A DNA stretch of 64,000 nucleotides from Neurospora tetraspora (GCF_033439725.1 NW_026944383.1:3472001-3536000); one strand, 5' to 3'. Shown: positions 34,391 to 47,913, counted from the first letter of the stretch. The notes: a model not told the origin generated them from the sequence alone. Translations and numbers: made by a program.

Positions 34391-37300
34391 CAAACACTCG
34401 CTGGAATGATCGGCTGATAACACAAGTTTCGATGATCACTCACTCGCTCACTCGCTTGCTGGTCAGCGATTTCTTCGTTGCGGTGCTTCGCCTTCAGTTG
34501 TGTGCAGTGGTGGCACTGCAGGCAAATGTCGACTTTAGTTCCGAGTTCTTTCTCGAGGATTACCGTCGTCTCCAACCGTCATGACAAATTTCTCTAGTTC
34601 TTTACAGTCTACTGTCATGCTAGGTCGTCTTGCTCTGTCTGTTCCTTGGTCGGTTGAAAAAAAATATGTAGCACGGATCGTTGAGGAGCGCAAAGCACCC
34701 AGCTGCTTTTCTGTTCATCACTTATATCGTTCGTTCAATCGACGAACAAGGCCTGCTCCAGCTCTGCCATGGGCAAACAGTTTCTGTACTGAGGAGCCAA
34801 CATCAAGTCTGATGGCTACCTGTGGTACTTGAGGTGTGTGTTTTCACTTCTTTAGTAGCAGGGGTTCGTTCGAACATACCTATTTTCGGGCGGGTAGAAA
34901 AACTTTTTTGTCACGTTTTACCCCGGTCTCTTGAAGCACGAGTTAGTGTTGTCAGCTGAGGACTTTGTTGCTTGAGTTCAGGTGCCGACGGAGTTCTTTC
35001 AGCTTCAAGTTTTAGCCTGTCTAGAGTTTTTTGCAGTCCAGTAGAGGTTAGTCTGGAGGGTGAATGGTCTTTTGGGCGCCGAAAGGCAAGAGTTCCGCAC
35101 GTTGGGATGTAGGAGATAGTTATCTGTTTCGAAGTCAGTTGCTCTCTCCTGGGTAGTGCTTATGTCATAACCCCGTGTTTTGTCTTCATCTCAGGGAGAG
35201 TAATAGTAGAGAGTCTCTTCTAGTTGTGACAATGCGTTTAAGTGCCTTGACGTCGTTTTTGACAAACCGAACTTCTTGCTCCAGGTTCCAAAGCCTACAA
35301 AGACTCTGCACAAAACCAGTAAGATGCTTTGATCTAGACTATAAACACTCAAGATCATCGCAATAGAGTTTTGGCAAGCGTGTTGCAACTCAAAGGCTAT
35401 GTCATCCACCTTTGTCGAAGAAACATACCAAGCTAGGCATCACAGCAATCTTACAAACCTGGAAGCCAGGCTGTCAAGAGTCATTGTAATGTATCTACTA
35501 TGGATTTCGGAGTAGTTGTTCTAAAAGCAAATCAAGTGAGTGTAGCGAGCAGCGTAGAGTTTGCAAGGTCAGGATGCCTAACGTTACGTGGACGGACTTG
35601 GAAGACTACGATTGTTGACACTCCTGTTGTAGAGGATGGGGTCGATAGTAAACCCGGAGTTCATTCCACCACAGATGTCTACTTCGTTCAGTAGACTACG
35701 TATGAGTACGATACTCAACTTGGTCAACCATGACAGCCAAACATCGGCATCAACGACGCCGCTCTTCTTACAGGTTGAAGAGAAAACACATGCGCGGAGA
35801 AGTACAAGAATGAGAACATATAACGTTCGGGTTCTGTTTTCAACCACCAGTCAGGCAATGGGGAGGTTTAATAACGGTAAGTAAATCATGGAATTCCGGG
35901 GGATTTACACCATTCGTTTACCGTCGTATCTACCTGCATTCAACACAAGATTCAACTGAATGATATAGGTTATACATTCTCCCCCAGAGCCAATAATCGT
36001 GAGCACTGCAGTCTCAAGAAGCCATCTCTCTTCACTTTGTCTCTCCATTATGGTTTTGCTGATGTCTGTTTCTAACGGTCTCACAGGTCCGACAGGAAGC
36101 TGTACTCACTCAGTCAGTCCACTCCATCAAACCGGAAAACAGGCACGATCTCTGCTACTTAAAAACCACTGTACTACACTTCGACGGTTAGTACCCGAAC
36201 TTCCACTTCTCCCCCGCACCCTCCCCGGATTCTGTACAACTCGAACAAATAAGATCGGAGAGGGTCGGAAAGGTAGGAAAGCGAGTCGGCAGGTAGGCGC
36301 TGTACAGCTTCTGTAGGTACTACCCGAGTTCGTATCCGCAACAGATGCATGCCGGCGTTGGCATGATATAGTCTTCACGTTTCAGGGCCCACTGCATTCC
36401 AGTGCTGAGTAGTACGTACAGGGCGAGGTATTGTTATGCTGGCAATGTGTTGCTTGACCCAGTGGTCGTCGGCTCCTGCTTTGAAACTCCCGTCCGGTCC
36501 GGTTTCTGTACGAATACCGGAACCCAGGGCCCATTCTTTAGCATCCGGGTCTCCGAAATATTAGGAGCAAGACAGTGCTCAGCTGAAGTTGTAAGTAGCT
36601 GAAAAGGGAGAAAGAAGCGAGCACACGAGTGAGGTTTGCAGTGAGTTCCACCCACACACGTACTTATACGCTAGAGTAGTCACCAAGTGGTGTAAGTAAG
36701 ACAGTGAACCGTCAAACTGCATGTTAGCGATGATCAGATTCTGAAGGAAGCCCCGAGGTATGCATGAGAGGCTTTCAGTTCCTGAAAACGAAACTCTGGC
36801 ATGACATGACCACACCACCATCGATTTGCCAAGCTGAATGTGTTCAGTGTTCACACTGTAGCTCTGGTCTGATAGTAAACTAGTGGCGTACGGTCCGTCA
36901 ACGATATCGGCGGGCCGTTCGGTGTCAGAGTTTGGTACTAAGAAGAACAGACAGATGACAGAGATACCATAATGCAAGTGACAAAGATTTGGGGATTGAT
37001 CAAGTAGGCACCCCTCGAAAGATTTCCTCCTGTCTTCTTGGCCTCCGAGCGAGCTCGAGTGCTTGGCGATTCCGTCCTCCCCGTGAGCTGCGAGCTGTAA
37101 CTGCTAGCTCTGCTAGCTCTGTTTGCCTGTATGGCTTTTTTTATGCGTGCGTCTATGGTGTTTCTTCTTTTGATTCAGACGTTGTACAACGCATCTGTAG
37201 ATCGTTCGAGGGGCAGCATCAAGGAGAAGAGGAAAAAGCAATGGGCGTTTGGTTGGTCTTGCAAGCGAGATCGGAGAAGTGTGTTATTTCTTTTTTTTTG

Positions 37301-39110
37301 CCCCTCATGTAGTGAACTCGAGTAATGGGTGACGATGATGTTGGAGTGGTGTACAACAGCTTCTCACGGCACCACCCCGCCGCACAGAACACTCAAGGCT
37401 TGAGAGTGGTTGGTTTCAGGAACGGCTGAAGAAAAGTCTTCAACGGCACTCTTGAGCTTACTCACATGGTGATGTTTGCTGATGGTGGTTGACACTGTTG
37501 AGTAAAGGGTCCTGATCAGTCATCAGCAAGAGACGGTATCCGGTCCTCCAAGAGGATACCGTGCAAGGTCCTTTCAACATTATGCTTGACATGAGCATTA
37601 GGGAAATGGGAAAATTCATACCCGGCCCTTTTCAGTGTCGTGGACCTTTTCTCTCTCCAACGAGAGTGCCAGCGGTGTGATGATGGCTTGCACAAGCCCT
37701 AGATTCCCTCATCGTGATGTACACGCATTTTTCTTTCTTCCCCGAGATACAGGAAGCAGCTATCCGCTAACATAGACGCAGTGATGGGCTTCAATGGTCT
37801 GGTGGGCGGTTGGATAGAGACCTCATTCCCGGGATGCGTAGCCCCGGACAGGGTCGACAACCGGGCTTCTGGGGAGCAAATGCTACTCTTTAGCGGAACA
37901 GGTAAGGCGCATTATGTTGTAGGGCGAGAAGCATGCTACCGACCTGCGTGGCGTGTGATAGTCTGTAGGTATAAGTACGTAGTATGTGTGTAGTGCGGAC
38001 AACTGAGACGAGGGATTGGGTGGCTCGGTGGGTACCTCTGCCTCAAGCTGAGGTATGTAGACTTAGTCGTCCATACAAACATGTCCTCGCCCACCGGCTA
38101 TGTCCATGAAGCGCGTTTCATGTCGAGCGCCGGGACCGGATTCATCTAATCTGCCACGACGTACGTACGTAAAGAAGTTTCCCCTGTTCGAGGATGAGGC
38201 ATACGTTGGCCTTCAGCTCTCGGTCCTAGAAACCGAGAAAATAGACCTGTCCCTTCATCATTAATGACAGACAGACACACGACTCACTCAATAAAGACGG
38301 GCCGAGCCTCGCTACCCGCCCCCCGCAGCTGATCTTCAGCGGGGGCTTTCTTCATCAGAGCCAGGATACAGCTCTGTAGTGCGGGAATTGATGAGTACTG
38401 TACTGTACGTAATCCGACCATGACTGAGACAAAAAAGAAACCGGGCAGTTTCCCACGTAGCCCTCGCGAACGAGACATGTGGGAACCGTGAACGTGTCAG
38501 AAAATCAGGCGACCGGAGAGCCGAATACTTGCATCATGATTGCGACAGTAATTCCCGTACTGTGGTAGAGTCCCCGAGTGATCAGTAGGTAGGAGATCGT
38601 CCCGAGTCCAGGCCGGCCGGTAATGGCCCGGGAGTACATAGGTACTGTAGCTACCTCTAGTGATAGTGATATCGTGACTGGTACGACTGGTGATTGTGAT
38701 AGGGACCTACTAGACGGGAGCTGGAAAGAGGGGCGCAAAAATTCAAGAGCCCGGCAGCGCACCGTGTGACGAAACTTGAACGAGCGGAAGACAGGCAGGC
38801 ATGTCGACGGAGGTGTTGCTGCATTGTATTGAGGAACAATCTGGGTGGGTTTTTGGCCGCCCGGGGACCAGGAGATGGTAATGTAAAGAACTTGGACTTT
38901 ACAAGTTGAATACGAGCGATCGTCGCTGCCTGCAGATGTTAAGAACCCCTCACGGCCAATTGGTAGGGCTAAGCTGGTAGATGTGGGGCATCGTGGTACT
39001 TCGGTATAATTGTAACGACTGTCATACGTCACGGTACCTGTATTGATTATGGTACTCATAATAACCACTTATATAGTGTAAGAAACACTTGATCATTATT
39101 CTCGTCCGAG
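34391..39110. other. gene-poor region, no recognised coding unit
   Basis: About 4.7 kb with only short frames and no domain I can name. A small perfect 9-bp hairpin (ACGGTATCC / GGATACCGT) lies at 37533-37562. The section 34.4-36.0 kb looks AT-richer and could be an old, eroded repeat, but no family can be supported. Nothing else specific is visible. Confidence 0.45.
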
Positions 39111-39112
39111 TA

Positions 39113-39279
39113 CCGCTAATTCTCATTCAAATCGGATTTATCCCCCCCTGTCCTGGCCAATTATGTGGTTTGCTGAGGTCTGCATGCCCCGTTGAGGCGT
39201 CGCCATGAAAGCTCTCTCTCCAGATGTAATTGGCTAGGATAGTATGGGGAATAAATCCGATTTGAATGAGAATTAGCGG
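39113..39279. mobile_element. MITE, 167 bp, TA target duplication
   Basis: The terminal inverted repeats begin CCGCTAATTCTCATTCAAAT and are identical for the first 29 nt, then similar for about 25 more. TA flanks both sides (39111-39112 and 39280-39281), the duplication made by Tc1/mariner-type transposases. No coding capacity. The near-perfect ends suggest a fairly recent insertion or good conservation. Confidence 0.85.
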
Positions 39280-39281
39280 TA

Positions 39282-40337
39282 TCATGATCAACTCCTGCTG
39301 AAGGATGGCGCTAGAGAACCCTCAAATGCTCCTACAGTGCTTATAATTTGATATCAACATGATGATGTCCGCTTGTATCGTGAAAGGGCTCAATGCACTT
39401 AGTGCCTGACAAGCAACGGAAGCACTAAAGCTTGTGTAACAACACTCCCTACCTCACATCCAACAATCTGGCTGCTTGCTTTGCTTCTTAGTACTACATC
39501 CCGTCGTGAGTTGTACAAAGCCCCTGGCAACCGTACCCGCATGGAAAAACAGGGGAAGCATATCTTTGTGTGACCATCCTTTGGAATCGAGCTATTTGTT
39601 TGTACCTGGAAGCAAAGGAACGATAGCTCCATAGAGAAACTGAACTTACGGTAAGAATGAAGACCGGCTTCTTTACTTCTTCTCTCCACCATCATACCAC
39701 GTTCAGTTTGAAAACGAGGCAATTTCACACAAGTGGTTAAGTTTGAGAGGATTCAAAGACGTAGTTATTTCCCCATACGATTGGCCTTGCAGTGGTCTGG
39801 GTTTAGTTTCCTGTAGCATCTAATTATACCTTTGCGGGACCAGTCACTTAGCACTAGCAACTTTTACCATGGCCCGGGGGTCCATCTGTATTGAGACATG
39901 AACTTGCTACCGGCGAACAACAATCTCATTGATCCCCGAGGTTCACTTGATTCCCGCACAAACACCGTCCAACGTTCAAGAGATATATGAACTGTGTTGA
40001 ATGCGCGTTTCGCAACACTGTAGGACGAGCACGCGGTGGATTGCCGGGCGTAAGGGAGCTGTTACCCGTTTCCACTCACGCATCATTCTAATGCAACCAA
40101 ACCCGAACGTATGCATGCTCACTGCGCTGCACTCTGCAGACGCCCTTCTGCGTGTCACTAACCCCTGGGGCCCAATCCCCTGGTCATCAATTATTCTCGG
40201 TACCGTTGCGGGTGATCGTCCCGTCCAGGCCCTATCAAAGTGCTGCGTCTGAGCTCTGCTTGATCGGATCTCTTGTAAGTCCCAAGACACGAACCACAGA
40301 AATAACGTTGTTGCCGCCAAGCGGATATCGAACGTGG
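39282..40337. other. spacer between two MITEs
   Basis: About 1.06 kb with no gene or RNA that I can support. Confidence 0.5.
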
Positions 40338-40339
40338 TA

Positions 40340-40502
40340 CCGCATTTTCTTACTTGTAAGAGATTTACCAAACGTGGCATTTGGGTGAGAAAAGGTGCAT
40401 ATGCACGGGGAGTTAGTTGCATACGAGGAATATCGCCAACGGGATGCCCTCATATTCCTAGCTAGCGCTCCCGGTAAATCTCTTACGCGTGAGAAAAAGC
40501 GG
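40340..40502. mobile_element. MITE, 163 bp, TA target duplication, related to the 39113 element
   Basis: The left end is CCGCATTTTCTTACTTGTAA and the right end, reverse complemented, is CCGCTTTTTCTCACGCGTAA; both continue with GAGATTTACC. The inverted repeats are about 30 nt with four mismatches. TA flanks both ends (40338-40339 and 40503-40504). The ends share CCGCT..TTCTCA and a following ATTTA with the 167-bp element 1.1 kb away, so both appear to belong to one family. Confidence 0.8.
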
Positions 40503-40904
40503 TACTGTATCATCAAATGTGTTCGTGGCTGTAGTGAAAGTCTGGGATGGAAAACCAAGATTACTTGACTGCTGTATTCTCTAACCATGCATATGAGCTG
40601 CATAACAGTGACACCTGTAATGATACCCCAACCTGCTCGTCCGGGGCACCCTCTTGGCGTTCAACACACCAAGGAATAACGCTCGCCCAACATGCCAAAG
40701 CTAGTGATGCAAATCAGTCCCAGAATTCCTTAATCCACAACCCAAGGAGATAGTGTAAAAAGTGGTCAGTGTCTAGAAACACCATGGCCAATATGCTCCG
40801 CGACCGTAGACCGACATGCTTTTTTGATTGTAGAAATGATAAAGGAAATGCGTCCATCTGGTACCCCGTGTAATCTTATACGTTTTCTTCGAAACCACCG
40901 TGAC

Positions 40905-42295
40905 TCAGTTGGGCTGGCGGCGGAGGGGGAAGTAGTATGCAGGCATGGGCTCCAGGTGCCAGTGCTTGATGCCCTTGTTCTTGAAAGCCTCGTCCCACTC
41001 TTGAGTAAGTTCCTTGGGAATTGGCCACCCATGCTCGGTGCTTCGAAGGCGCATACGAACCAGATGGCGCTTGGTAGATGCATCCTCTCCGTTCACGAAG
41101 CCCTCCCGACGGTGCAGAACAGCCAGATTGTTGATGAAATGGATGTCGCCAGCCTGGGTTTGAATCTCCATCTGAGATGCCTTCGCAATGGCCTCAATGG
41201 CATCCAAAGCCTCCACTTGACGGGCAGTCAAGGATGGCAGATGCTGAGGACGGGGATGAGCCTGGTTCCCGAGAAGAGCCGCTCGGCCAAAGTTCATGAT
41301 GAGCTTCGAATCTTCGTAAAATATCACCGGACGGCACTGGAAGCGGGGCCTGAGAAGGTTATGTTAGATGGAGTCTTGATAACATGAAATCGGCCAGTGT
41401 GGTGGTGATTACTTACATGGAGAAGGGCCAATCGCTGCGCGCCAAAGTCCGAATCAATTCGGGTCGAGTGGCAGCCAAGACATTGTAGATGGTGTACGCA
41501 GAAGCAATGATACACTTGCCCCCAGTTGCGGCTGTGCTCCTCGTCAACCAGCTGACGATATCGCCGGCCTCCTCATTGTGGAAAGTCTGCAACAAAGGGT
41601 TAGTCAAACTTGCAACGGCCTGCCACTATTGCGTCGTTGACTCACTATGGACTTGTTTGAGTGGCGATGATGTTCAGCAGCCTGCTTGGTGCTGTTATCC
41701 GCAACAATGTGCACTGTTCAAGATGTCAGCCACAAAGCATGATAGATGCCGCCACAACGTTTGACTAACCGAGCATGTTACCACGCTTGTCTTGACGACC
41801 GCGTTGCTCCGCGATGTACGACTGGAGGCCCATGTAGGCCAATGTCAGGTCCTCAACAGAGAAAGCTGCGCGATCAAGGCCCCGAATTACGCCAAAACCC
41901 TTGCCGAAATGGACATCCTGTCCGAGTGCTCTGAGCTTCGAACCGAGCGTGGGCAGCTGGAAGGTATTCGGCTCGACGAGATAACCATCCTGGTCAAGAG
42001 CTGTACGCCGTCAGTGTGATGACCAAGGAACCTAAGGGGAAGTACACCTACACTTGTATTCAGCAATAGCCTGCTTGACTTCGGTCAAGTCAGTGTCAGT
42101 CAAATGCAAGATGTACTTGGATTCATCGGCAAAGTCAGCCCCAGTCCAAGCCAACTTGGATCTCAGTTCAGACGGAAAGCCGCTAGGAAGAGCTGAGGCC
42201 TCGGCATTGGTTGCGGCGGCAAAGGGGAAGCCGTTATTGCCAACGATTGGAGCGATAGCCGCGGCGAGAACGGGCCCAGAATTGACTGAAGACAT
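40905..42295 (-). CDS. TauD/TfdA-type Fe(II)/2-oxoglutarate dioxygenase
   Basis: Five exons on the minus strand, 42052-42295, 41770-42000, 41646-41713, 41417-41586 and 40905-41349, join in phase to 385 residues. Landmarks: FGKGFGVIRGLDRAAFSVEDLT, an IYNVLAATRPELIRTLA segment typical of fungal TauD-like enzymes, GDIHFINNLAVLHRREGF with the distal iron-binding His near 317, and TKRHLVRMRLR, supplying the 2-oxoglutarate-binding Arg. The facial triad start is H-N-E at about residues 184-186 (TFHNEEAGDI), where most relatives have H-x-D; H-x-E is known in some members such as clavaminate synthase. The substrate is unknown. Introns are 51-67 nt with clear branch sites. It stands alone between large intergenic regions, without cluster partners. 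Confidence 0.88.
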
Positions 42296-45200
42296 CGTGC
42301 AGGTAGTCGTCTGATAGGTGTAGTGCTTCGTATGTAGCTGCGCTGCAAATGTTAGCTTCAGGGGTGCCCCTTGCATACACTCCCAATGAATGGCACTCAC
42401 CTCAGCGAGCAACCAGTTATATCAATGAAACAGGACGAAAGGTTGCGGCTCAAAAGGTACCAAGGCAGGATTATGGCTCCTAGGTAGTGGTCTGGTGGAC
42501 GCTGGGTTGTTGAATATATGAACTTGAGGGAGGACTCGGATTGTCAAGAAATCTTGGAAAGCTGGAAAGTCACTTCTAAGTTGGAGATGTGAAGTCGGCT
42601 GGTTGACAAGATCACAAACGAAAGACCGAGGAGATGTCTTGCCTTTTATCAAAAGACCGGACTGACTTGGATATACGTGACACAGAGGCAGCTCCGGGTC
42701 AAACTTGAAGTCCTCTTGCCAGGTCAACGGAAAGGAAACCAGCCTCGACTCGGTCGACCGCGCTAGCGTTTAGGAGCTTGACAGGAGGATTCTCGGAACT
42801 CGAATACGGAAAGAGACACGAGTCTATCATCATGGCTTCCGTCGACGATGGTGCAGGTACGGACGGTACCGTCGATCAACGCGATGCTTCTTGCCGACGA
42901 TATGTTGTGAACCAGAAGGATAAGTGCAGGCCGGTGAAGCTGTCAAGGTCAAGTTCATGCCACAAGCACAGTATATGAGTTGGTGTCGAAGTCAAACTTG
43001 CCAAAATTGGAGACAGCAGTGGATCTCTGAGCCGCCGCTAAGAAAAGAAAGAGAAAGAAGTGGCTGACAGGGATGCGGGTATGCCCTATAAGTGGAAGGT
43101 GTACGGTTTCCCATGCAAGAGGGGCGTGTAAGGAACCTACTGACCATGTTGATGTCAGTGAGCTGGGCATGCGTGGCCGATGAGGTAACCCAAGGGAAGT
43201 AGATAGTACTCAACAACATAGAGAAGCCTGAATGTAACTTCTTGTTTGGACAGCTTAGAACGGGTCGCGAATACGCCTGTGAAAACCCAGAGCCATGGTT
43301 GGGGACATTGCGGGACAACGGGCAAAGCCCTACGGGTTGAGGTGGGAAGTGGCGTCCCATCCCCGGTCCGGGGCCATCATAGGACATGGTCGGTGGTGAC
43401 ATGGCACCTGTCTGGCATCCGCGGTAACGGAAAGGGCCAAGCTCAGCTGGAAAAAGCAAGCAGCACCAGATAGGAATTGCATGGGTTTGTTGTAGCTGTA
43501 GCAAGCATCCCCAGAAAGTCAAAAAAGAAAGAGCAGGGGAATAATTCATGTTGACAAGGTGACTAGAGCACTCGAGGCTAGTGTGTAGCCCGAAACCGGG
43601 GATCGTGCAGGAACCGGCCGTGTCGGGTTTCTCCCAGGGCGACACACAATATAGGAATACCCGGTAAAGACGGGGTCGGACGTCATGTCCCAGTGCAACA
43701 AACTAGCGTAGGGGGGCATGCGAGAACAGGCATCGTAAAGGTGATCCCCACATCAAACATTGCTAGGAAGAGTCCGACGGGGACCGGATGATAGTTTCCA
43801 CTTGCCAGCTATACCTACCTTAGGTAAGTAGTCGACGGTGGCGAGCCGGAAGTAGAACCTCACATCACAGGGCCGGCCCAAACTGTGATGTCTTCGAAAA
43901 AGAGACGAGAATGAACTCGACCAGCAAGCACGATACACGACAGCCGAATCTCTGCGGCCGTTGCGCTAGCCCGAACGACACACACAACTACACGGTGCAC
44001 ACTTGCTGCCGTGATTCGCAAGTCCGGCATCCCAGAGGCTTGCCACATCGCCAAACTTGAAGCAAGAGAGACCCAGGTGGGTGCAGATTAACGGTCGGTG
44101 AGAAACAAATGCAAAGGAAGAATGAGGACGAAAACTGAGATTCCCGACAACCTGTCGAACCTGCCGATCTGACTCGGCGTTAGTCCCGACAGAAAGTGAA
44201 GGGACCATGGAGGGGACTTGATGGCCATTGCGGTCCAAGCAGCCCACCGCCATGTTGTGTAACTTGAGTGACCCGAAATACAACTGAGTGAAACTGAACG
44301 AACCGCGTCTAGAACTGAAATTGGAAGATGGTTGAAAGCAAAGGCTCAACGAAGGTAACACAGGTGAAAATGGTGCCCCAGACGATGTCAATGCCCCAGC
44401 TTGGGGCTGTCCGGTGGCTGGGGCTCAGGCTAGGCTGGCCGTGGCCAAGTGGAATTGAGGACGATGACTGAGAAAGGAAGTCGAAAGAAACCAAATTGAA
44501 GATGATTTGTACCATACCCGTATCGTACAGGAATGCTGTGCATGTGTTGGTGTGTGATTGTTTGTTTGAGATGAGCAGCAACCGGTCACGATGTAACTCA
44601 ACGTACCACGGTGCCTGTCTTGTCAACCTGCGCCAATTGGTGACCAAAATCCGTTCATAGCTGACAAAAGAGGACGTCATTGCAGTTCAAAATCTTGATA
44701 ATACACGTCAATGTTGGTTTTCAGCATTCATGAGTGTGAAGACGGCAGGACCAAGCTGTCCACACCCCCCTTTCCGAAAATCAGCAAACACACAGTAGGC
44801 GAGAGTATAGTGAGTGGTTAGCCTAACGACCGACCGAGTGACGGCTGGGTCTGAGCGGTTAGTACAAGGTGCGCTCACATATCAACGGGACGGGGACCCG
44901 CCGCTGAAGACAGCCGATGATATGAGTTGCGCCTCATTGCTCGCATCTGATCTGTTCGCAAAGAGTAGTCGGCAATGAGCAACGGATGAGAGACGAGTCG
45001 GAGGCATGTCCGAACAGTGCCTGGCTGATCGTGTCGTTTTGGATTTTACCCATGAAAGTAGGTGAGATCCATGGCGGAAGGGGCCACGATAGCTTTCGTT
45101 GAAGATGCCGTGTCGAAACTTCTTGGGCTAGCAGCTCGCCATGCGCAGCCAGCCTGGGAACAGTAGGAAACAACGAGTGTCCAATGTAGGTGCCCGTCTT

Positions 45201-47913
45201 GCTACCTAGCCCGAACTGGGCAATCTTGCTTGGACCCGCATCGAAGCATACACAGTGGCGACAGTGGTACGGTGCTTCTGCCATATCGAATCGGTCGACT
45301 GCGTGGTTGCCGGGGCGGACCGGCTTCCGGAGATTTCCTTTGGAGACGAAGGCGGCTTCCGCTCACACCATCAAAAGATAGGACAGACACTTCCCCTCGA
45401 GCTCGCTTGCCTAGAGGTAAGAAAGGGGTAAGGTAGCCCGCGAGATCGTGCCAGCTGGTCATTTGACATTTGTTAGTGGAAGTTGCTAGAGAGCAACTTG
45501 AAAATGGTGATATCCGGCATCATGCCTTCGAGGAGTTGAAGCGAGGTAAGAGCAGCCAGGGGAACTTGAGGGAAGTGGCAGCGACAGGCCGGCAGGCGTA
45601 CAGTAGGTAAAATTGCAGACGTAGAACCGTGACTGCAGTTCACAGGATGGCGTTTGAAGTCCAGCTGAGGTATGTACCTACCTGCTTGAAGAGTCGGCTT
45701 CGTTGGATTTGGGCATGATCTCGGGTGAGGTGGAATGTGGAATGGTGTAGAACTGGACGATGGAATTCAGTTGCAGGTCACACCGTGACAATTCTTTCTT
45801 CAATTCCACTTGGATGTTGGAGCTTGGAGGAACTGGAGGGAAAGTGCAAACAAGGCATGGGTAGTACCTGCCTTGACAGGTGGTGTAGGTAGTCGTCAAA
45901 GCCTGGATGGCATCGCGCATCAAAAGGCAGGATGGAAGTGGAAGTTAGAAAGGAGGTCTGAGAAACCTTGGGGCGCCGACCCGCCCGGCCGCCCCGCCCC
46001 GCCCCGCCCCGCCCCGCCCCGCGCACCCACACCTCACCCCAGACCCGCCGCCTTACTGTCAATACGGTATGTGTTACATACTTTACGCCAAGACGGTCGG
46101 GCCAAGGGGCAATGAGACATGCGATGAACGTCACCGCGAGGAGCCGCACTGGAGGTGAGACATATAGCAAACACTTCAAACATTGTACCTTGCGGTGCCT
46201 GTGTCTGGCTTGATGTACGCAGAGGTGCTTTAGCTTGACAGCTTCATCGGGAGAAGGCATGAGTGTTTGGTGCTTGCTTGGCTTATAATGCGCTGACTTG
46301 AGACGACAGCCCATCCTTCTTTCTTTGATTGAGGCAGATGCCATCTGTTCCCGTCCGTTCATCCCTGCTTCATTGTTGTTCGATCCGGAGCACATGGTCC
46401 AAACTGTACACAGCTAGCAACCCGTTAGTATTGTAGAGCGGCAAAAGAGAAGACACCAGCCTATCATTTGGGTAGGCCAATTTTCCGTGCAGTTCCCAAA
46501 GTGGTTCTCTTGCTGTTTTGAGGTGTGATGAAGTGACCAAAGCGAGCCAGGGTTACCATGATGGACCATCATGGATCATGTTGACGGGGATGTGCACAGC
46601 GACAGCCGACATGCCGCATTACCCGTCAACCTACAGCGGGCCCACCCACCTGGTACGACTGAGCCCAGCCCGGGCAACGTCCAGGTGAACTTGGTGGGGC
46701 TGTAAGATACCTCTCAGTGCATACAAGACATTACGGTACAAGCTTACCATATTTACCATACATACCATGTCATAACCCCTACTAGTATCTGATGTAATTG
46801 CACACTTTCGACACTGTAATTGTGGTTGGCAGGCCTCAAAACGGCACCAACAAAGTCTGATATCTCCAAAGAAATATATCCCGGCGTCATCACAGCATTG
46901 CCATCGTCTTTGGACAAGTGGTGACACACATCACAGTTGCGCCTGCATTCGCTGAAGCCCACAGCGGCAAGGAAGGTGCAGGGTTGCAGACCGAGTCCTG
47001 CGAGCAACCCAGGTGTCGCTCGCGCAGCCAATAGCAAGGGACGAACCACTTCTTCTCATAATTCTCTACTACGTTACTGACAGACTGAACATCACGTAGG
47101 TAAGTACTTCCCTAAACCTAGGCATGTAACTTCCACTTCTGTTGTCTACAGCATGCCGACACGATTGGGCCTCAATCGCGGACGGAGAGAGCCTAAAGAA
47201 ATTCAAAGAAACGCTCCTTCCAAAAGTGAATCAAACCATGCTTCCATATGGACAGATATCAATCAAGCAAATGTCTGTCTGCACACTCATTCATCGCCCT
47301 GGTCCTTGATCCCACTCTTAGCGAAAGAGCCAAAATCCAGCTTTCTGTCCTCTTCCTGGCCAAGGTAGCTTGTTGCTCTTGACCCATGCCTTAACCCAGG
47401 CATACCAAAGTCCCAACCAACATATCAACACGCACACACCCCCAACCGGGTGCCTCCTGTGGCCGAGAGAAGGGGAAACTTGGCCGGGATGTGCCAGGAC
47501 AAGACAACAAAAACGCCACCCCGTCCCACCTGTTTCCCTCTTTGACTCTCGATACGCCTCATCTTCATCTCTCTAACACACACGAGGGTGTCCGCCCAAC
47601 GACCGCCGGTCCTGCTTCTGCTTCTGCTTCTGCGGCCTGCGAGTGTGATGTGGGCTGCGTGCTTTCCCTGCGTCCGTCTCTTTCTGGTGTCGGCCCAGCC
47701 CCAGCCCCAACAAATGTCCATCCATCGCATCGAAACAGCCTCCTCAATTTTCTCCTTCCGCTCACTTGCAGACGAGGCGACCTGCAAACTTGGAACCAAC
47801 TCGTCGACGAACTGCAATGACACACGACAACAGATGGACCACCACCCGTTCGTTGGGTCATTTGCCAACCAGCATAGGCAAGAGCACCATCACCACCAGC
47901 ATCCATCTAGAGT
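42296..47913. other. long intergenic region
   Basis: About 5.6 kb. It contains the upstream region of the dioxygenase gene and the 3' side of the zinc-cluster regulator. Open frames up to 217 codons occur but are proline- and serine-rich, without family resemblance or codon regularity. A GC-rich pentamer repeat lies at 45991. Trinucleotide-like CTGCTT units occur near 47608-47635. Confidence 0.5.
45991..46020. repeat. (GCCCC)6 microsatellite
   Basis: Six perfect tandem copies of a 5-bp GC-only unit, in a local run of nearly pure G+C from about 45980. The C-rich strand could adopt an i-motif and the opposite strand a G-quadruplex-like fold. Confidence 0.9.

Noticed and set aside
34391-35960. 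Possible eroded retroelement remnant
   Set aside because: Weak minus-strand frames only; no gag, protease, reverse transcriptase, integrase or terminal repeat could be recognised, so no element is claimed.
42992-43645. 217-codon minus-strand frame upstream of the dioxygenase
   Set aside because: Composition is Ser/Pro/Leu-rich without domain or codon regularity; probably chance.
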